A stretch of DNA of 34,180 bases, from positions 1 through 34,180 of the forward strand of contig JAKCDM010000003.1 of assembly GCA_021841865.1 (NCBI GenBank), given 5' to 3'. The notes below the pieces were generated by a model. It searched no databases. It had not been told where the DNA came from and saw only the letters and a list, made by a program, of their open reading frames with translations. A program made the translations under genes and the position numbers. Shown here one piece after another: positions 7,672 to 15,437 of the stretch (position 1 is its first letter; every line of letters begins with the position of its first letter). This stretch comes from Pseudomonadota bacterium (GTDB lineage Bacteria > Pseudomonadota > Gammaproteobacteria > Burkholderiales > Burkholderiaceae_C).

Positions 7672-10029
7672 TCAGCGCGTCAGGCTCATGTAGAGCATCG
7701 GAAGCTTCTCGGGCAGGCGCTCGACCTTGTCGATCACCGTGAAGTTGCGCGGCCCGAAAATGCGCGACACGTACACGTCGGCGTGGGGGTCGAGCGACAG
7801 CGCGTACACGGTGACGCCTTCGCGCCCCAGCGCCTCCACCGCATTGCGCGTGTCGTGGCGCAGGTACTGCGGATCGCGCACGTCGTTGTCGGCGGGCTCG
7901 CCGTCGGTCACCACGAAGCAGATCTTCTTGCGCTGCGGCTGGCGCGCAAGCGCCTGCCCGGCATGGCGCAGCGCGGCGCCCATGCGCGTCGAGTAGTGGC
8001 CCTTCATGCCGGCCAGGCGCGCCTTGGCCAGGTCGCCGTAGGGCTGCTCGAAGTCCTTGAAGCGGTAGTAGTGCACGTCGTGCCGGCCGTTCGAGCAGAA
8101 ACCGTGGATCGCGAACGGGTCGCCGATGCGCTGCAGCGCCTCGGCCAGCAGCACGGTGGCCGAGCGCGTCAGGTCGAGCACGCTGTAGTCCATGCCGCGC
8201 ACCTTGTCGTTGGACGACTCCGACAGGTCGAGCAGCACCATCACCGCGAGGTCGCGCTGCGAGCGCTTCAGGCGCACCATGCAGCGCCCGTCGGGCTGCA
8301 CGCCCATGCGCAGGTCGGTCATCATGTGCACGGCGGCGTCGAGGTCGATGTCGTCGCCTTCGCGCTGCCGGCGCTGGCGCTGCAGGCCCTGCGGGATCAT
8401 CGACTCGATGAGGAATTTCAGGCGCGAGGCCACCGGCTTGTGGCTGGCCAGGATGTTCTCGACCAGCTCCAGCTCACCGACCGGCGCGTGGCGTTCCAGC
8501 AGGGTCACCCAGCTCGGGCGCTCGAGCTGGATCTGGTAGTCCCACTCCGGGTAGTGGAAGGGCTCGGACACCGGCGGGCGCCCTTCCAGCGAGTTGATGG
8601 TGACGCCTTCCTGGTCGAGGTAGAACTCGGTCGGAAGCACCCACACCTCCTGCGCGTCGTCGCCGGCGAATTCGTTGTCGAGGTCGTTGACCATCTCCAT
8701 GACGCTGACCTTGCGCCGGACCTGCTGATGCGCTTCCCACGTGGCCTCGAGCGCCTGCGCCTCGTCGTATTCCTCGAGTTGCCACACCGCGCGGTTGTCG
8801 TCGCGGTAGACGCAGCTCAGCGCGTCCAGGCGCCGGTTGTACTCGGGCAGGTCCAGCGCGAGCAGCGAGTGCCCGAGCTCGACCCCGACGTTCCAGCTGA
8901 GCTGGTTGTCGTCCAGCGAGGTCTGCGAGCGAAACAGCTGCACGCCCTGGCGCACCCACGGATGGGGATCGCCGGGCTCCGACTCCAGCAGCGCGCGCGC
9001 CAGGCGGTCGAGCAGTTCGCCGATGCGCCGGGGCTGCTGCTGGCCGGTTCGCGGGTGCAGCGCAAGCCAGGACTCGCGCATGTTCGGGAAACGCCGGATC
9101 GCCAGGGTCTCCACGCGCGCGTCCTCGATCAGCTCGACCAGCGCGATCTGCAGCGGCGACAGCATCTGCATGGACAGCGGGCGCGGCGTGAACACCAGGT
9201 GCGCGGTGCAGTGGTTGGCGATGGCGCGGTACAGGTCGAGCGCGCTCACCACCTGCTCGGCGGGGGTGTCGGCGCCGAGCGGGCGCCAGTCGTCGTAGGC
9301 ATCGGCGACATGCACCACGTAGCGCTCGATGTAAGGGCGCAGGCCCTCCCGATTCTCGTAGTCACCCGAGGTCGGGCGCAGGAACACGTCGCGCCCCCAC
9401 ATGGCCCGCAGGTAGATGTTGAGCCGGCGCTGCACGGCCACGAACAGCGTGCCCTTGCGTTCCTGCTGCAGGACGGAAAGCGCGTCGGGGCTTTGCAGCG
9501 AGAAATAGGCCTGCTGGCCGTCGAAGTCGGTCTTGTAGGCCTGCGCGCCCCACTGCACCCAGCGCCGCAGCCCGCCGAGGGTGAGCTGCGAAAGCAGGCG
9601 GTCGAGCTGCTCGAGCATCGGGCGCATTCCGCGCGGCGCCTGCGCCAGCATCAGCTGCAGCACGTTCAGGTATTGCCGGAACAGTTGGTCGTCGCCCAGG
9701 CGCTGCGCCGCCTGCGGCGCGGTGCCGGCGATCAGCGCGAGCACCGCGCCGGAGGTCTTCGACGCCATCGCCAGCAGGAAATTGACCAGTTCGGGCAGCA
9801 CGTCCTCGCCGACCGCGCGCGCCAGCTGCGGCATGGCCTGCAGGTAGCTGACCACCAGTTCCTCGCCGCGCCCGAGCTGGTGCAGCGCGACCGCGCCTTT
9901 CAGGTAGTTGTCCAGCCCGCGCGGCGAAAACGCGCGGGAAGCCTCGCTCCACGACGCGCGCAGCAGCTCGCGCGCGTTGCCAGGCAACTCGTCGTACAGC
10001 TCCTGGAACTCCTCCAGATGGATGGCCAT
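7672..10029 (-). CDS. cbbO: CbbO, von Willebrand factor A subunit of the Rubisco activase
   Basis: This 785-residue protein fits CbbO, the adaptor that joins the CbbQ hexamer and, through its C-terminal vWA domain, binds inhibited Rubisco so that sugar-phosphate inhibitors can be removed. The vWA domain occupies about residues 590-785. The metal-ion site is intact: DLSES at residues 601-605, Thr681 (YSTRMG) and Asp709 (TDGEP). The N-terminal 550 residues are mostly helical. The gene begins 25 bases after cbbQ, its AAA+ partner. Length and pairing are typical for the family. Confidence 0.93.
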   Translation of the reverse strand: MAIHLEEFQELYDELPGNARELLRASWSEASRAFSPRGLDNYLKGAVALHQLGRGEELVVSYLQAMPQLARAVGEDVLPELVNFLLAMASKTSGAVLALIAGTAPQAAQRLGDDQLFRQYLNVLQLMLAQAPRGMRPMLEQLDRLLSQLTLGGLRRWVQWGAQAYKTDFDGQQAYFSLQSPDALSVLQQERKGTLFVAVQRRLNIYLRAMWGRDVFLRPTSGDYENREGLRPYIERYVVHVADAYDDWRPLGADTPAEQVVSALDLYRAIANHCTAHLVFTPRPLSMQMLSPLQIALVELIEDARVETLAIRRFPNMRESWLALHPRTGQQQPRRIGELLDRLARALLESEPGDPHPWVRQGVQLFRSQTSLDDNQLSWNVGVELGHSLLALDLPEYNRRLDALSCVYRDDNRAVWQLEEYDEAQALEATWEAHQQVRRKVSVMEMVNDLDNEFAGDDAQEVWVLPTEFYLDQEGVTINSLEGRPPVSEPFHYPEWDYQIQLERPSWVTLLERHAPVGELELVENILASHKPVASRLKFLIESMIPQGLQRQRRQREGDDIDLDAAVHMMTDLRMGVQPDGRCMVRLKRSQRDLAVMVLLDLSESSNDKVRGMDYSVLDLTRSATVLLAEALQRIGDPFAIHGFCSNGRHDVHYYRFKDFEQPYGDLAKARLAGMKGHYSTRMGAALRHAGQALARQPQRKKICFVVTDGEPADNDVRDPQYLRHDTRNAVEALGREGVTVYALSLDPHADVYVSRIFGPRNFTVIDKVERLPEKLPMLYMSLTR

Positions 10030-10054
10030 GGGCGTTGCCGCGCGATGCGGACGA

Positions 10055-10966
10055 TCAGAAATAGGTGGTGACGGTGGCGTCGAGCGCGTCGCGCATGTCG
10101 GGGTCGTCGGTGATCGGGCGCACCAGCGCCATGCGACAGGCCTCGGGCGCGCCCACGCCCTGGCGGATCAGCGAGCCGGCGTAGATCAGCATTCGCGTCG
10201 ACAGGCCTTCGTCGAGCCCGTGGCCCTTGAGGTTGCGCGAGCGCTCGGCGATGTGCACCAGGTTGCGCGCGATGTCCGGCGCCACGCCCGACTCGTGGGC
10301 GACGATCTCGGTCTCGATATCGGCCTGCGGATAGTGGAAGTCGAGCGCGGCGAAGCGCTGCTTGGTCGACTGCTTCAGATCCTTCATCAGGCTCTGGTAC
10401 CCGGGGTTGTAGGAAATCACCAGCTGGAAATCGGGGTGGGCGTGGATGATCTCGCCCTTCTTTTCCAGCGGCAGCATGCGCCGGGCGTCGGTCAGCGGGT
10501 GGATCGCCACCGTGGTGTCCTGGCGTGCCTCCACCACCTCGTCGAGATAGCAGATGGCGCCCAGGCGCGCCGCCATGGCCAGCGGGCCGTCCTGCCAGCG
10601 CGTGCCTTCGGCGTCGAGCAGGAAGCGCCCGACCAGGTCGCTGGCGGTCATGTCCTCGTTGCACGACACGGTCACCAGCGGCTTGCCCAGGCGCCACGCC
10701 ATGTATTCGACGAAGCGGGTCTTGCCGCAGCCGGTCGGGCCCTTGAGCATCACCGGCAGGCGCACCGAGTAGGCTGCCTCGTACAGCGCCACCTCGTCGG
10801 CCACGCCGCGGTAGTAGGGCTCGGCAGCCACGCGGTAGGCGTCGAGCGTGTCGCCGCCGGCCGACTCGCCCGCGGAGCGCGCGGAGGCCGGCATGACCGA
10901 GCCGCCGCGGGCTCCGCGGGCGTCCTGGCGGGGTGCATAGGTTCGGGCGTGGTCGTCGTGTCGCAT
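10055..10966 (-). CDS. cbbQ: CbbQ, AAA+ MoxR-type ATPase of the Rubisco activase
   Basis: The protein is a MoxR-group AAA+ ATPase: Walker A GPTGCGKT (residues 76-83), [13 protein letters not shown], Walker B ICYLDEV (138-144), and a C-terminal lid. With CbbO it forms the Rubisco activase. The core, from [19 protein letters not shown] onward, matches CbbQ over its full length. The start is uncertain. ATG at 10966 gives 303 residues with an unusual Arg/Ala/Gly-rich N-terminus, while ATG at 10894 gives 279, nearer the family length. Neither has a good ribosome binding site. A 98-base gap separates it from mcdB. Confidence 0.9.
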   Translation of the reverse strand: MRHDDHARTYAPRQDARGARGGSVMPASARSAGESAGGDTLDAYRVAAEPYYRGVADEVALYEAAYSVRLPVMLKGPTGCGKTRFVEYMAWRLGKPLVTVSCNEDMTASDLVGRFLLDAEGTRWQDGPLAMAARLGAICYLDEVVEARQDTTVAIHPLTDARRMLPLEKKGEIIHAHPDFQLVISYNPGYQSLMKDLKQSTKQRFAALDFHYPQADIETEIVAHESGVAPDIARNLVHIAERSRNLKGHGLDEGLSTRMLIYAGSLIRQGVGAPEACRMALVRPITDDPDMRDALDATVTTYF

Positions 10967-11064
10967 GGCGGATCGCGGTTCGGGAGATGCTCGGGGATGC
11001 TCGGGGATGGCGCGGCCGATGCCGCGCGGGCAGTGTAGGTGGGGGTGGTCGTTCGTGCGCCCGC

Positions 11065-11310
11065 TCAGTCGGGCCAGACCCGCTGCGGGAACAAATTTGC
11101 GGACGATTCCCGCGGCACACCGGCCTCGGCGGCCGTCGCTGAGCTGGCGGATGGGGTGGCGGCCGCGGCCGGTCGGGCGTTCGCCGCGGCGCCCGCCTTG
11201 GCGGGGGTCCTGACCGTGGCCTTGGCGGCGGTCCTGGGGGTGCGCGCGGCGGCGGGCGCGCAACGCGCCTGGCGCACGCTTTGCGCGAGCTTGTCCTGGA
11301 TGCGGGTCAT
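11065..11310 (-). CDS. mcdB: McdB-like carboxysome positioning protein
   Basis: This 81-residue basic, Ala/Thr/Pro-rich low-complexity protein has a short charged N-terminus ([16 protein letters not shown]) and ends LFPQRVWPD, with a tryptophan three residues from the C-terminus. Small size, predicted disorder and a C-terminal Trp are features of alpha-type McdB proteins, which link carboxysomes to the nucleoid-bound ATPase McdA. The ATG overlaps the mcdA stop in an ATGA, so the two are translationally coupled. The call rests on position, composition and the C-terminal motif rather than on overall sequence similarity. Confidence 0.75.
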   Translation of the reverse strand: MTRIQDKLAQSVRQARCAPAAARTPRTAAKATVRTPAKAGAAANARPAAAATPSASSATAAEAGVPRESSANLFPQRVWPD

Positions 11311-11945
11311 GATGCTGGCAACTCCTCGATGATGGCCTGGATCTCGGCGGCGGCGGCCTCGCCCCGCGCGCCCATCTGGTATACGGATACGCCGTCCAGC
11401 GCGGCGGCACGGTACACGGCACGGCGCCGCACCACCGAGCGCAGCAGCGGCATGCCGAACTCGGCCAGCGCATGCTGCATGGCCGCGGACAATGCGCTGC
11501 GCTGCTCGATCTGGTTGAGCACCAGGTAGGCGCGCAACCCCGGATTGCTCTGCCGCGCCGACTCCACTTCCTGCGGCAGGCGCAGGCTGGCCCACAGGTC
11601 GACCGGCGACGGCAGCACCGGCACCAGCGCCACGTCGCACGCGCGCAGCGCCTGCTGCGACGCGCCGCCGTCGAGCGACGGCGGGCAGTCGAGAACGACA
11701 TGCGCGTAGGCCTTGAAGGCTCGGCGCAGGCCGGCCGCGTCCCAGCGCCCTGCCAGCTGCTTGACGGTCGCCGCGAAGGGCTGCGTGCCGGCGCCCGCCC
11801 ACTGCAGCGCGGAGGCCTGCGGGTCGAGATCGACCAGCACGGTGGGCCCGCCACGCGCCAGTCCGGCGGCCAGGCTCATGGCCAGCGTGGTCTTTCCCGC
11901 GCCGCCCTTCTGGTTGATCACGGCGAGCACGCGCGGCGCGGCCAT
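11307..11945 (-). CDS. mcdA: McdA, ParA-type ATPase for carboxysome positioning
   Basis: This 212-residue ParA/MinD-family ATPase has the deviant Walker A motif QKGGAGKTT (residues 12-20), including signature Lys13, then VLVDLDPQ and the Walker B region VVLDCPPS. In alpha-carboxysome bacteria the ParA-like gene in the cso cluster is McdA, which binds DNA in its ATP form and distributes carboxysomes along the nucleoid. A plasmid-partition role is unlikely given the setting between acRAF and the McdB-like gene. It starts six bases after the acRAF stop and overlaps mcdB by four. Confidence 0.88.
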   Translation of the reverse strand: MAAPRVLAVINQKGGAGKTTLAMSLAAGLARGGPTVLVDLDPQASALQWAGAGTQPFAATVKQLAGRWDAAGLRRAFKAYAHVVLDCPPSLDGGASQQALRACDVALVPVLPSPVDLWASLRLPQEVESARQSNPGLRAYLVLNQIEQRSALSAAMQHALAEFGMPLLRSVVRRRAVYRAAALDGVSVYQMGARGEAAAAEIQAIIEELPAS

Positions 11946-11951
11946 GGCGCC

Positions 11952-12224
11952 TCAGCTCCCGCGTCGCGCCAGCGCGTCGAGCTGGCGCGCGAACTCGCGC
12001 TCACGCTCACCCAGCGGCTCGCCTTCGGCGTCGACGGTGACGTTGACGTGGGTGCTGGCGAAGCTGACGTTGCGCGGATACAGGCCCGTGCTCTCGGACA
12101 GTTCGCCCATGGCGTCCAGGAAGGACCGCGTGCTGGCGTAGTCCGCGAATTCGAAACGCTTGAAAAGCAGCGGCGGCCTGGCCTGCTCCTGCCAGTCCGC
12201 GCTGGCCTTGCCTGGGTCGGCCAT
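11952..12224 (-). CDS. acRAF, pterin-dehydratase-like Rubisco assembly factor
   Basis: This 90-residue protein has the alpha-beta fold pattern of pterin-4a-carbinolamine dehydratase, which in carboxysome clusters acts as a Rubisco assembly factor. Where the true enzyme has the catalytic His-His-Pro, this one reads STGLYPRN, so dehydratase activity is not expected. The later strand ASTHVNVTV keeps one of the usual histidines. AAGGAG sits before the ATG. It lies between the third csoS1 copy and mcdA. Confidence 0.85.
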   Translation of the reverse strand: MADPGKASADWQEQARPPLLFKRFEFADYASTRSFLDAMGELSESTGLYPRNVSFASTHVNVTVDAEGEPLGEREREFARQLDALARRGS

Positions 12225-12247
12225 CGGGTGCTCCTTCGGCGGCAGCT

Positions 12248-12586
12248 TCAGCTGCGGGTGGACGTGATCTCGGCGTCGCGTCCGCCGGCGTCGGCCTCGG
12301 GCTGCGACGGCAGCACGCTCTCGACCTCGCCGTGCACGCGGGCGATGATGTGCGCGGCCACCAGGCCGTCGCCGACCCGCTCGCAGGCGTCGGCGCCAGC
12401 GCGAACCGCCGCGTTCACCGCGCCGGTCTCGCCACGCACCAGCGTGGTCACGTAGCCGCCGCCGACGAACTGGCGGCCGACCAGGCGCACTTCGGCGGCC
12501 TTGCACATCGCGTCGGCGGCCTCGATCGCCGGCACCAGGCCGCGCGTCTCGATCATTCCCAGGGCAATTCCCGTCACGTTTGCCAT
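12248..12586 (-). CDS. csoS1: CsoS1 hexameric shell protein, third copy
   Basis: This 112-residue single-domain BMC-H protein opens with ANVTGIALGMIETRGLVPAI and contains the pore-lining segment RQFVGGGYVT. It tiles the facets of the carboxysome shell as hexamers. It is the most divergent of the three copies and has a longer C-terminal tail, PSQPEADAGGRDAEITSTRS. Which of CsoS1A, B or C it corresponds to cannot be settled from the sequence alone; by order it matches the CsoS1B position, the last and longest copy. Confidence 0.93.
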   Translation of the reverse strand: MANVTGIALGMIETRGLVPAIEAADAMCKAAEVRLVGRQFVGGGYVTTLVRGETGAVNAAVRAGADACERVGDGLVAAHIIARVHGEVESVLPSQPEADAGGRDAEITSTRS

Positions 12587-12661
12587 TGCAGTGATTCCCT
12601 ACGTTGCGCCGGGCGCTCCGGCATCGGCTGCCGGAGACGCCCGCGGGTTGAACTCGCTCGC

Positions 12662-12964
12662 TCAGGCGTCCACGGTGGCGCCAGCGGGCAGGATGCCCTC
12701 GACCTCGCCGTGCACGCGGGCGATGATGTGCGCGGCCACCAGGCCGTCGCCCACGCGCTCGCAGGCGTCGGCACCGGCGCGAACCGCCGCGTTCACCGCG
12801 CCGGTCTCGCCGCGCACCAGCGTGGTCACGTAGCCGCCGCCGACGAACTGACGGCCGATCAGTCGCACTTCGGCGGCCTTGCACATCGCGTCGGCGGCCT
12901 CGATGGCCGGCACCAGGCCGCGCGTCTCGATCATTCCCAGGGCGATACCGTTGGAGGTAGGCAT
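12662..12964 (-). CDS. csoS1: CsoS1 hexameric shell protein, second copy
   Basis: This 100-residue BMC-H shell protein (MPTSNGIALGMIETRGLVPA) has the pore segment RQFVGGGYVT. Apart from its N-terminal five residues and C-terminal tail it is identical in protein sequence to the first copy, and the two genes differ at only a few bases across the shared 270. It forms shell facets. The 54-base spacer before it holds a strong purine/pyrimidine-biased tract. Confidence 0.93.
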   Translation of the reverse strand: MPTSNGIALGMIETRGLVPAIEAADAMCKAAEVRLIGRQFVGGGYVTTLVRGETGAVNAAVRAGADACERVGDGLVAAHIIARVHGEVEGILPAGATVDA

Positions 12965-12983
12965 GATGGTTTCCTTGAACAGT

Positions 12984-13015
12984 GGGTGGGGGGGGTGGGG
13001 AAAGGAAAAAGGGGG
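12984..13015 (+). other. G-run tract between csoS1 copies
   Basis: The + strand has G runs of 3, 8, 4 and 5 bases within 32 bases, a possible G-quadruplex. In the mRNA the same stretch is all C and U apart from two As. It begins four bases after the first-copy stop. Confidence 0.55.
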
Positions 13016-13018
13016 ATA

Positions 13019-13315
13019 TCAGGTGTTCGGAGCCGACGGCAGCACGCTCTCGACCTCGCCGTGCACGCGGGCGATGATGTGCGCGGCCACCAGGCCGTCG
13101 CCCACGCGCTCGCAGGCGTCGGCACCTGCGCGAACCGCCGCGTTCACCGCGCCGGTCTCGCCGCGCACCAGCGTGGTCACGTAGCCGCCGCCGACGAACT
13201 GACGGCCGATCAGTCGCACTTCGGCGGCCTTGCACATCGCGTCGGCGGCCTCGATCGCCGGCACCAGGCCGCGCGTCTCGATCATTCCCAGGGCGATGCC
13301 CATGCGTTCAACCAT
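13019..13315 (-). CDS. csoS1: CsoS1 hexameric shell protein, first copy
   Basis: This 98-residue BMC-H shell protein starts MVERMGIALGMIETRG. The ATG at 13315 is chosen because GAGGAG lies seven bases upstream. It is nearly identical in DNA to the second copy through the whole BMC domain, differing mainly in its first residues and its tail (SVLPSAPNT). It follows csoS4B by 43 bases. Confidence 0.93.
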   Translation of the reverse strand: MVERMGIALGMIETRGLVPAIEAADAMCKAAEVRLIGRQFVGGGYVTTLVRGETGAVNAAVRAGADACERVGDGLVAAHIIARVHGEVESVLPSAPNT

Positions 13316-13358
13316 TTGGTCGCTCCTCAATGAAGTCAGAAAGTCCCGGGCGCCTGGG

Positions 13359-13604
13359 TCAGGGCTCCCACGAGTCGATGATTCCGCAGATGGTCAGATC
13401 GGTGGTCACCGTGGGCTGCGGCATGGCCAGTCGCGCCGCGCTGCCCAGGCTGGTGAACACCCACTTGCCCACCGGGGCGCCGACCGGATCGGTCGCCACC
13501 TCGATGTTGCCGCGCTGGCCCTGCAGCACGCGCAGCGACGCCGCTTGAAGCCCCGGCGCGCGGCGCGTGCAGACCAGCTCGTCCTTGACCAGCCAGATTT
13601 CCAT
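13359..13604 (-). CDS. csoS4B: CsoS4B, pentameric carboxysome vertex protein
   Basis: This 81-residue BMC-P (CcmL/EutN-type) protein begins MEIWLVKDELVCTRR and ends LTICGIIDSWEP, a closing motif it shares with CsoS4A (LTIVGIIDHW). It caps the twelve vertices of the icosahedral shell. Its ATG overlaps the csoS4A stop by one base (TGATG), so the pair is translationally coupled. Confidence 0.93.
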   Translation of the reverse strand: MEIWLVKDELVCTRRAPGLQAASLRVLQGQRGNIEVATDPVGAPVGKWVFTSLGSAARLAMPQPTVTTDLTICGIIDSWEP

Positions 13605-13858
13605 CAGGCCTGCTCCGCCCAGTGGTCGATGATGCCGACGATGGTCAGGTCGGACGGAAAGTCCTTCGAGCCCGCGGCCTCGCGCGCCGCCGACGAGCCC
13701 ACGCACAGCACCCAGTCCCCGGGCACGCAGCCCACGGCGTCGACCGCCACCGAGCGCGTTCCACCCGGCTTGTCCTGCACCACCAGCAGCGGCCGGTGCC
13801 CGAAGCTGTCGATGCGATTGGTCGAAACCAGGGTCTTTTCCACTCTCATGATGCGCAT
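13604..13858 (-). CDS. csoS4A: CsoS4A, pentameric carboxysome vertex protein
   Basis: This 84-residue BMC-P protein begins MRIMRVEKTLVSTNRI and contains GDWVLCVGSSAAR and LTIVGIIDHW. It is a vertex pentamer like CsoS4B. It follows csoSCA by nine bases and overlaps csoS4B by one. Length and order are standard for alpha-carboxysome operons. Confidence 0.94.
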   Translation of the reverse strand: MRIMRVEKTLVSTNRIDSFGHRPLLVVQDKPGGTRSVAVDAVGCVPGDWVLCVGSSAAREAAGSKDFPSDLTIVGIIDHWAEQA

Positions 13859-13867
13859 CGCGACCCC

Positions 13868-15421
13868 TCAGTGTGCGGCGCCCGCGTCGGGCGCATCGAG
13901 GAACTCGCAGCGCTCGCTGCCGTCGTCGGCGCTGACCGCCATGCGACACTGCAGCAGGCCCTGCGCGGCCAGTGGCGCATAGCGCGCGACGATGGCGTCG
14001 TGGACCCGCCGCGCCCGCGCCACCGCGCGTTCGCGCGATCCGGGCACGCTGGCGCTGTAGCCGAAGTGCACCAGGATCGGCACCGCCAGGCCCTGGCGCA
14101 CGTTCAGGCCGCTGAAAATGCGCAGCCCGACGTCGAGATCGGCGGCGCCCTCCTCGACCGTGTCGAGATGCGCCAGGTAGAACAGGTTGCGCAGCTGCAG
14201 GTCGGGCAGCGCCTCGCCCGCGCAGATGAATTCCTCGTCGTGGCCGATGACCGCGTAGCGCCCGGCGTGGTGCCGGATCACGTATTCGATCTGCGACAGG
14301 TTGGCCTCGGCCAGCGCCAGCACCAGCCGGCGCATGCCGCCTCGCATGCTGCCCCAGCCCTGGCCCCAGCCCGTCATGGCCTGGGCCTCGTCGACGCGCG
14401 CCGCGATGTGCTCGCGCGCCGCCTGCGCCTGCATGCCCAGGGTCTCGCGGTACAGCTCGGCGGTGTCGACGTAGCGATGGGGATTGACGTCGCCGTCGCC
14501 GTCGGGCAGATGGATGCGCAGCGCGTCCAGGTCGGTGTCGAGCCCGATCAGCAGCACCTCGGGCGCGGCGCCCACGCCGTAGGTGCGCTCGATGGCCACG
14601 CGAAGTTCGTCCAGGCGCGCGGCCGCGGACTCCACCGACCGGCGATCGTTGCTGGCGTGGAACGCGCAACCCTGCTCGGCCGAATGCGCACTGCTGAAGT
14701 GGTAGACGGCCACTTTCAGATACCGCAGCGAGTCTGCCGCGCCGGGCAGGTGGTCGAAGCCGCCGTTGAGGCGTTCGAGCTCGCGTCGCGCCCAGTCGGC
14801 CATGTCGGCCTCGACGTCGAACATCGCGCCGGCGTAGGCCTTGACCATCACGTGACCGTCCTGCGCCATGCGCAGCACGTAAGGCACCACGCCCTGCAGG
14901 CGCCCATCGGCGCAGGGCGAGATGTCGACGGTGTGGAACCCGCACTCGGCAAGCTCGCTCGCCTGCAGCGGCAGGCTGTCGCGCCACGGCGCCTGCTCCT
15001 GCTCGGTCAGGCGAACGCAGCTCCGTGCCGCGTGGAACTGGCAGTGCGCGTGCAGCGCGCGCATGTCCAGCCCGCGCACCCAGGCGTTGCGCAGCAGCTC
15101 GTCGGGAAGCGGCCACCCCATGCGCTGCATCGCGATGCGCTGGGCCTGCTCGACGAAATCGGGCTCGTGCTGCAGCGCGGAGATGGCGCGCAGCATGTCG
15201 ACCACGTCAGTGAAGCGACCGCGCACGGCGCGCTCGTATTCGAACAGGCGCCGATTGGCGAGCTCGTCGACCAGCGCATGCCGGCATTGCTGGTCCGGAC
15301 CGATCACGCAGGCCGGGTTGGGCGCCACGTCGGAGGCCGGGCGCGTTCCGGGGCGCCCGCCGCGGTCCGCTGCCGGCACGACACGGGTCTGCATGGCCAC
15401 GCGACGCTTGAGGGTGTTCAT
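13868..15421 (-). CDS. csoSCA: CsoSCA, carboxysomal epsilon/beta-type carbonic anhydrase
   Basis: This 517-residue enzyme converts bicarbonate to CO2 inside the carboxysome. The zinc ligands can be placed at Cys170 (ISPCADGR), His241 (VYHFSSAH) and Cys252 (EQGCAFH), with Asp172 and Arg174 as the catalytic pair. The spacing between His and the second Cys equals that of the Halothiobacillus enzyme. The N-terminal 40 residues are basic and probably disordered, as in other CsoSCA proteins, where this region recruits the enzyme to Rubisco. The remaining C-terminal half is the degenerate second catalytic domain. It starts 16 bases after csoS2. Confidence 0.94.
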   Translation of the reverse strand: MNTLKRRVAMQTRVVPAADRGGRPGTRPASDVAPNPACVIGPDQQCRHALVDELANRRLFEYERAVRGRFTDVVDMLRAISALQHEPDFVEQAQRIAMQRMGWPLPDELLRNAWVRGLDMRALHAHCQFHAARSCVRLTEQEQAPWRDSLPLQASELAECGFHTVDISPCADGRLQGVVPYVLRMAQDGHVMVKAYAGAMFDVEADMADWARRELERLNGGFDHLPGAADSLRYLKVAVYHFSSAHSAEQGCAFHASNDRRSVESAAARLDELRVAIERTYGVGAAPEVLLIGLDTDLDALRIHLPDGDGDVNPHRYVDTAELYRETLGMQAQAAREHIAARVDEAQAMTGWGQGWGSMRGGMRRLVLALAEANLSQIEYVIRHHAGRYAVIGHDEEFICAGEALPDLQLRNLFYLAHLDTVEEGAADLDVGLRIFSGLNVRQGLAVPILVHFGYSASVPGSRERAVARARRVHDAIVARYAPLAAQGLLQCRMAVSADDGSERCEFLDAPDAGAAH

Positions 15422-15437
15422 GGATGCCTGCCTTGCG

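Larger units (their letters stand above)
12248..13315 (-). repeat. Triplicated csoS1 coding segment
   Basis: Three tandem copies of an approximately 270-base BMC coding segment lie head to tail. The first two differ at only a handful of positions; the third has more silent changes. Such identity in tandem paralogues usually reflects recent duplication or gene conversion. Confidence 0.85.

Noticed and set aside
7474..10071. 865-codon + strand frame opposite cbbO
   Set aside because: Mirror frame of cbbO; composition rich in Arg, His, Val and Gln without recognisable domains.
11307..11945. Plasmid partition ParA, implying a plasmid or integrated element
   Set aside because: Embedded between acRAF and the McdB-like gene in the cso cluster; no ParB, replication gene or parS-like repeats are present.
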